A stretch of DNA of 9,220 nt from Peptococcaceae bacterium BRH_c23. Lineage in GTDB: Bacteria > Bacillota_B > Desulfitobacteriia > Desulfitobacteriales > Desulfitobacteriaceae. Both the position numbers and the translations under genes were made by a program. Shown piece after piece: positions 6,251 through 9,220 of this stretch. How positions within the stretch are numbered: the stretch's first letter is position 1; each line of letters starts with the position of its first letter. The notes under the pieces were generated by a model. The model was not told the DNA's origin. It saw only the letters and a list, made by a program, of their open reading frames with translations, and searched no databases. The stretch covers positions 1 to 9,220 of the forward strand of contig LADV01000241.1 in assembly GCA_000961805.1 (NCBI GenBank). Reading direction: 5' to 3'.

Positions 6251-6991
6251 TTATGCGAGTAAGGCTGCACCCAAGGCAGCTGTTAATTCGGGTTCCGGCG
6301 GGATCACAACGTCCCCCTTTAACTCTCGTTGGAGGAAGTAGACAAGAAGGCTGTAATATGCGCCTCCTCCGGTAAATATCAAAGATTCCGGATGTCCGAC
6401 AGACTCAACAAAATTAGCAAGACGTTTTGCCGTACTTTTGAAAAGGCCCGCAATGACTTCAGGTTTGGGGATCCCTTTAGCAAGCATCGTGATAACTTCT
6501 GATTCAGCAAACACTGTACACATGGAATTGATAGGCATTGGCTTAGCATCTGCAGCTAAATTCAGTTCCTCAGTCGTTAGATCTAAGCCCTTCAGGATAA
6601 CATCTAAAAAACGCCCGGTCCCGGCAGCACACTTGTCATTCATGATAAACTGAACAACTTTTCCCTCGGCGTTCTTCCTAATAACCTTAGCGTCTTGCCC
6701 CCCTAAGTCAAGAATGTAGGCATTATCCGGGAAATAGGCATGACACCCTCTACTCTGACAGGTGATTTCCGTAATCACCCGTCCTTCGGGAAAGTTTACC
6801 CGTCCATACCCTGTAACAACGAGTTTTTCGGGTTTTTCTCCATGTTCTTTGAGGTAGGACTTAAGTAAGGTGATACCCGCTTGCACGGAATCAAAACGGG
6901 AGGGTACGACTTGGCTAAATAGTCGTTCCCCGTTTTCTAACACGACCAACTTTGTATTAACCGAGCCAAGATCTAACCCCGCTTGCCTCAT
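6251..6991 (-). CDS. 2-hydroxyacyl-CoA dehydratase activase-type ATPase (DCCP reductase, YjiL-like)
   Basis: This 246-residue ASKHA-fold ATPase belongs to the BcrA/BadF/HgdC family. It has phosphate-1 motif GLDLGSVNTK (5-14), DLGGQDAK (95-102), and GGG (208-210) for nucleotide binding. C121 (NDKCAAGTGRF) and C158 (NSMCTVFAE) are the cysteines that hold the dimer-bridging [4Fe-4S] cluster in HgdC. Such proteins couple ATP hydrolysis to one-electron transfer at very low potential into a partner. The gene overlaps the reductase gene by ATGA, so the two are translationally coupled and the partner is almost surely the double-cubane protein. No separate ribosome binding site is evident, as expected for coupling. 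The electron donor is probably ferredoxin or flavodoxin; none is encoded here. Length is typical of the short activases. Confidence 0.94.
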   Translation of the reverse strand: MRQAGLDLGSVNTKLVVLENGERLFSQVVPSRFDSVQAGITLLKSYLKEHGEKPEKLVVTGYGRVNFPEGRVITEITCQSRGCHAYFPDNAYILDLGGQDAKVIRKNAEGKVVQFIMNDKCAAGTGRFLDVILKGLDLTTEELNLAADAKPMPINSMCTVFAESEVITMLAKGIPKPEVIAGLFKSTAKRLANFVESVGHPESLIFTGGGAYYSLLVYFLQRELKGDVVIPPEPELTAALGAALLA

Positions 6992-8256
6992 GCACGAATC
7001 ATCTCGATTAAAGCCTCAATCCGGGTTAAAAGTTGCCCCTGATCTTCATCAGAAAAATCACTTTCCAGGCGCAGGTAGGGAATCATTTTCTTCTCCATTT
7101 CTTTGCCCACAAAATAACTTTCTACACCATAGGTCTGACAGAACTGAAGCGTAAAATCAATCACAGCATCTGCTTTTAAATGTTCCGCCATGAAAGATAT
7201 ATCTTCCATGCGCCCTTGATTCGGGGTAAAGCAGGCACAATTCACCTTTAAGGGGCGCTTAGCAATATTAGCGAGCATATCCGATACACTATCTGCTGGC
7301 TCGGTGACATCCTTATAATAGCGTTCTCCTGTACAGGTTTCTTCCCCGACAACGACAGCCCCAGCTTGTTCGATTAAGGCATGAAGTTTCCAAGCTGGAA
7401 GCGGTTGCGGTGTCCCTGTTACCAGAATCCTTGGTGCATCGGCAGGAGCGACTCCGAACCCCTCTTTGACCCGTACATCAAGTTCGTCACACAAAGCATT
7501 GACTTGAGCCGCGAAGCGAACCGGATCGTCAAAGAAGGACAGTTGATTGATTAAGAGGACATCTAAGCCGTGAATAGGAGCTGGATTATGTTTTCTTAAG
7601 TTAGCTAACCTTTGGAGGGCTAAGCGTTTATTATTGATCACCTGAATCCCGTGAGCAAGATTCTCGGCGGTTAAATCCACCTTGGTCTCGCGTTCAATAA
7701 AGGAAGCAAACTCACGCACTTCTTCTTCCCAGAGACGGGCATCCTTGGCGTCTTTCTTTTGCGGGAGGTCCATCACATAGGTAGGAATATGTTCGTTTAG
7801 GATCTCCCAGGCCTTCTTCTTCCCGTCACAGGTCGTCTCCCCGATGACCCAATCCGAAACTTGGAAATACGGGCAAATCCGGTCTAATTTAAAGCCCATG
7901 GTTGATTTAATCAATGGGCAGAGATTACGAGGCAAGACTTTTTCCCCCGAAGAAACTGTATACTGGGCTCCAGCACATAAGCCGATGCTTACACTTCCAG
8001 TCGCAACAACAATTTCTTCCGGAACATAGACGCAAAAGGTCGAAAACACCTTAGCTCCCGCTTCTCTCTTAGCATAGAGTTCATGCACACGAATCCCATG
8101 CACATCTCCGACTACTGCATCAAAATACCCCATCGCTGCAGGGCGATTGGGTCGATCCAAAAACAAGCTCGTAAAAATCGCTGGTACAGGGGCTAAAAAA
8201 TCATCATGTTTCTCTAAATCCATTCCTAGGGCTGTCCATAACTCTCTGTTATCCAT
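6988..8256 (-). CDS. Double-cubane-cluster-containing anaerobic reductase (DCCP, YjiM-like)
   Basis: The 422-residue product belongs to the 2-hydroxyacyl-CoA dehydratase D-component superfamily. It matches the YjiM/double-cubane branch in motif order: FCVYVPEE (C75), GLC (C94), PRNLCPLIKS (C113), CPYF (C128), GETTCDGKKK (C143), EETCTGE (C308), NCAC (C340, C342) and QFCQTYGVES (C373). Members characterised in Carboxydothermus hold an [8Fe-9S] double-cubane cluster and reduce small molecules such as acetylene when driven by an ATP-dependent reductase; the physiological substrate is unknown. A homodimer is expected, since no second dehydratase subunit is encoded. I chose ATG at 8254-8256 because GGGGAGG (8265-8271) lies eight bases before it. 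The GTG at 8278-8280 would place that site inside the gene. It lies 46 bases after the dsrE-like gene and overlaps the activase. Confidence 0.93.
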   Translation of the reverse strand: MDNRELWTALGMDLEKHDDFLAPVPAIFTSLFLDRPNRPAAMGYFDAVVGDVHGIRVHELYAKREAGAKVFSTFCVYVPEEIVVATGSVSIGLCAGAQYTVSSGEKVLPRNLCPLIKSTMGFKLDRICPYFQVSDWVIGETTCDGKKKAWEILNEHIPTYVMDLPQKKDAKDARLWEEEVREFASFIERETKVDLTAENLAHGIQVINNKRLALQRLANLRKHNPAPIHGLDVLLINQLSFFDDPVRFAAQVNALCDELDVRVKEGFGVAPADAPRILVTGTPQPLPAWKLHALIEQAGAVVVGEETCTGERYYKDVTEPADSVSDMLANIAKRPLKVNCACFTPNQGRMEDISFMAEHLKADAVIDFTLQFCQTYGVESYFVGKEMEKKMIPYLRLESDFSDEDQGQLLTRIEALIEMIRA

Positions 8257-8264
8257 TCTTTTAT

Positions 8265-8271
8265 CCTCCCC
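8265..8271 (-). promoter_or_regulatory. Ribosome binding site deciding the DCCP start
   Basis: GGGGAGG on the - strand is eight bases before ATG 8254-8256. It would be internal if the upstream GTG at 8278-8280 were used, so it supports the shorter 422-residue protein. Confidence 0.8.
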
Positions 8272-8302
8272 GTTTCTCACAATTCGCTTACATTTATGGA
8301 TC

Positions 8303-8641
8303 TTAGATATGTATCACTTTATCGCTTTCATGCATAACCGTGATGATCTCAGGCATAGTGGAAACCTCTCCAACCTCGATTTTATCCTTGATACCGTAAT
8401 AATCCAGACAGGTCACACAGGCTAACAGAGTTACGCCCGATTCCTCTGCTAAAATCTTCAGAGCATCGACTGCGGAAAATTCGGGTAACAAAAGCTGCAC
8501 CCCTTTTTCCAGAAAAAGAATATGGGACGGTTTCTCAGCCGCCTGCAAGAGCTTCAAAAAGAAACTGTGCATTAGGCGTTTGCCCAGTTCAGGGTCTTGA
8601 TGACCAATGGTATCTGAGCTGATAAAGTAGGCAAAGGACAT
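8303..8641 (-). CDS. DsrE-family protein resembling the YedF C-terminal domain
   Basis: This 112-residue single-domain protein has the DsrE/TusD-like pattern: a first strand and loop FISSDTIGHQDPELGKRLM, then ILFLEKGVQLL, and a cysteine loop ACVTCLDYYGIKDK (C75, C78). It is closest to the C-terminal half of YedF, a protein linked to selenium metabolism. It lacks YedF's N-terminal TusA-like domain, and no selD or other selenium gene is in the window. The cysteine of the TCLDY motif may bind a persulfide or a metal; that is inferred from the fold. A strong GGGGGGAG site lies six bases before the ATG. It is the first gene of the operon with the double-cubane reductase, 46 bases upstream of it, which suggests a role in sulfur or redox handling for that system. 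Confidence 0.87.
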   Translation of the reverse strand: MSFAYFISSDTIGHQDPELGKRLMHSFFLKLLQAAEKPSHILFLEKGVQLLLPEFSAVDALKILAEESGVTLLACVTCLDYYGIKDKIEVGEVSTMPEIITVMHESDKVIHI

Positions 8642-8756
8642 TGAATTCTCCCCCCATTATAATTATTATGTTATTATATATTATCACTAAATTAATATGT
8701 TTTAAAGGGCTAACTTTAACAAAATGATTGTCTCTTAGTTTATCAAATTCAATAGA
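8642..8756 (-). promoter_or_regulatory. Likely promoter region of the dsrE-DCCP-activase operon (3' exon of the intron)
   Basis: These 115 bases between the intron end and the dsrE-like gene are very AT-rich and hold no gene. On the - strand a loose promoter can be drawn (TTGTTA, 17 bases, CATATT), and TATAAT occurs twice nearer the gene, without a good -35. The exact promoter cannot be fixed. Transcription from the intron could also read in. Confidence 0.35.
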
Positions 8757-8816
8757 GTAGGGGCGATTACTCGCCCCTCTCACGGAACCGTGCATGCGGA
8801 CCATCGCACACGGCTC
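8757..8816 (-). ncRNA. Group II intron domains V and VI
   Basis: Domain V spans 8785-8816. GAGCCGTG pairs with CACGGTTC, there is a two-base bulge (TG), an upper stem TGCG/CGCA, and a short loop. The AGC catalytic triad is present at its 5' side. Domain VI follows at about 8759-8778 as an eight-base-pair stem (AGGGGCGA with TCGCCCCT) capped by GTAA. No bulged adenosine is seen on the 3' side of that stem. The intron then ends in TAC. Confidence 0.85.
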
Positions 8817-8821
8817 TTCCA

Positions 8822-9220
8822 TCAGTTCGCCTTTTTAGCACAAAGATTTTCGTAAACACCTAACAGACTGACAAAACCAATCTTTTCAAACCATTTAAGG
8901 TCAAGGGCTGCATGAACCATTTGACACGCCGAATTCCGCCACCTAGTCATGGACAAGCTTAACATCTTGTCCTTTTTCCATCCTTTGCGCATTAGGATAG
9001 ACCAAATACGGCGTGGATTGCGCCAACTCCGCATCTGTACCATTCTGACTCGTCGCCGTATCCACGTATTTATGGTTTTAAATAAGGTTTTTACATTCCC
9101 ATGTCCATAATAGTTGGCCCAACCCCTGATATAAGGATTTAACTTCTTTAACAGGGTTGGCATGTTGGTTGTCTGGTTTCTTCGGGTAATTTCTCTTATC
9201 TTGGCTTTGAACTTATTCAG
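8822..9220 (-). CDS. ltrA: Group II intron reverse transcriptase/maturase, C-terminal part
   Basis: The frame is open to the right edge, so the start is outside the window and the ATG at 9161-9163 is internal. The 132 visible residues form the maturase-specific domain X, recognised by LNPYIRGWANYYG followed by basic helices (INTWIRRRVRM, MRSWRNPRR) and the C-terminal KIGFVSLLGVYENL. Domain X binds the intron RNA and helps splicing; the missing N-terminal part would hold the reverse transcriptase. The TGA stop lies five bases before domain V, the usual compact arrangement of an ORF running through domain IV. No zinc or HNH endonuclease domain follows domain X, so this intron would rely on reverse splicing without second-strand cleavage. 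Whether the rest of the gene is intact cannot be seen. Confidence 0.93.
   Translation of the reverse strand: MNKFKAKIREITRRNQTTNMPTLLKKLNPYIRGWANYYGHGNVKTLFKTINTWIRRRVRMVQMRSWRNPRRIWSILMRKGWKKDKMLSLSMTRWRNSACQMVHAALDLKWFEKIGFVSLLGVYENLCAKKAN

Larger units (their letters stand above)
8757..9220 (-). mobile_element. Group II intron, 3' part (continues beyond the window)
   Basis: The maturase C-terminus is followed directly by a domain V hairpin and a domain VI hairpin, in the order expected for a bacterial group II intron. The predicted 3' end is ...CCCCTAC at 8757, giving a 3' exon that begins TCTATTGAA. The 5' part and most of the reverse transcriptase lie outside the window. The intron points the same way as the dsrE operon and sits in its upstream region. 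Confidence 0.9.

Noticed and set aside
8257..8280. Upstream GTG start for the double-cubane reductase (eight extra residues)
   Set aside because: The strong GGGGAGG site would then be inside the gene; the ATG at 8254-8256 is correctly spaced from it.
8589..8822. 77-residue - strand open frame between intron and dsrE-like gene
   Set aside because: It covers intron domains V and VI, the AT-rich promoter region and the start of the dsrE-like gene in another frame, so it is not a real gene.

Overview
The window looks like a chromosomal segment of an anaerobic, low-to-mid-GC Firmicute. The gene families (HdrA/MvhD electron-transfer proteins, a double-cubane-cluster reductase with its activase, a YedF-like DsrE protein), the strong GGAGG-type ribosome binding sites and the CCA-encoding tRNA fit the sulfate-reducing or dehalogenating Peptococcaceae/Desulfitobacteriaceae, such as Desulfosporosinus or Desulfitobacterium. 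The genus is an inference from gene content; no marker gene is present.

Layout. At the left edge (1-523, + strand) is the C-terminal part of a class V aminotransferase/cysteine desulfurase. Its last beta strand carries seven in-frame copies of a hexanucleotide. A terminator-like hairpin follows, and then a tRNA-Lys(CTT) on the - strand with its own promoter. All other genes are on the - strand, so they read from right to left. From 9220 to 8757 lies the 3' end of a group II intron: the maturase C-terminus, domain V and domain VI. Downstream of it is a compact operon at 8641-6251: a small DsrE/YedF-like protein, a double-cubane-cluster reductase (DCCP, YjiM-like) and its ASKHA-type activase (DCCP-R, YjiL-like), the last two overlapping by ATGA. 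A hairpin separates this operon from a C_GCAxxG_C_C redox protein (6158-5685). A 414-bp gene-free stretch (5271-5684) then holds two long, nearly uninterrupted palindromes and a candidate promoter with an overlapping dyad. After that come a short unidentified ORF remnant and a two-gene unit: a 1036-residue double-module HdrA-like flavoprotein and an MvhD-like protein with a C-terminal winged-helix domain. Directly after the mvhD stop codon, in the same frame, is a remnant of the C-terminus of a MobA-like nucleotidyltransferase.

How the genes may work together. DCCP-R is expected to inject electrons into DCCP in an ATP-dependent way, for difficult low-potential reductions. HdrA/MvhD modules are flavin-based electron bifurcation or confurcation units, and could supply or balance low-potential electrons in the same cell. 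The cysteine-rich C_GCAxxG and DsrE proteins would be small redox or sulfur-handling partners. That these form one functional system is a hypothesis based on adjacency and shared strand; the dsrE-DCCP-activase operon and the hdrA-mvhD operon are each well supported by spacing. The most unusual items are the hexanucleotide expansion, the two long palindromes, the MvhD-winged-helix fusion, the double HdrA with a Cys-to-Asp change in its last ferredoxin motif, and the pairing of a DCCP system with an HdrA/MvhD module.
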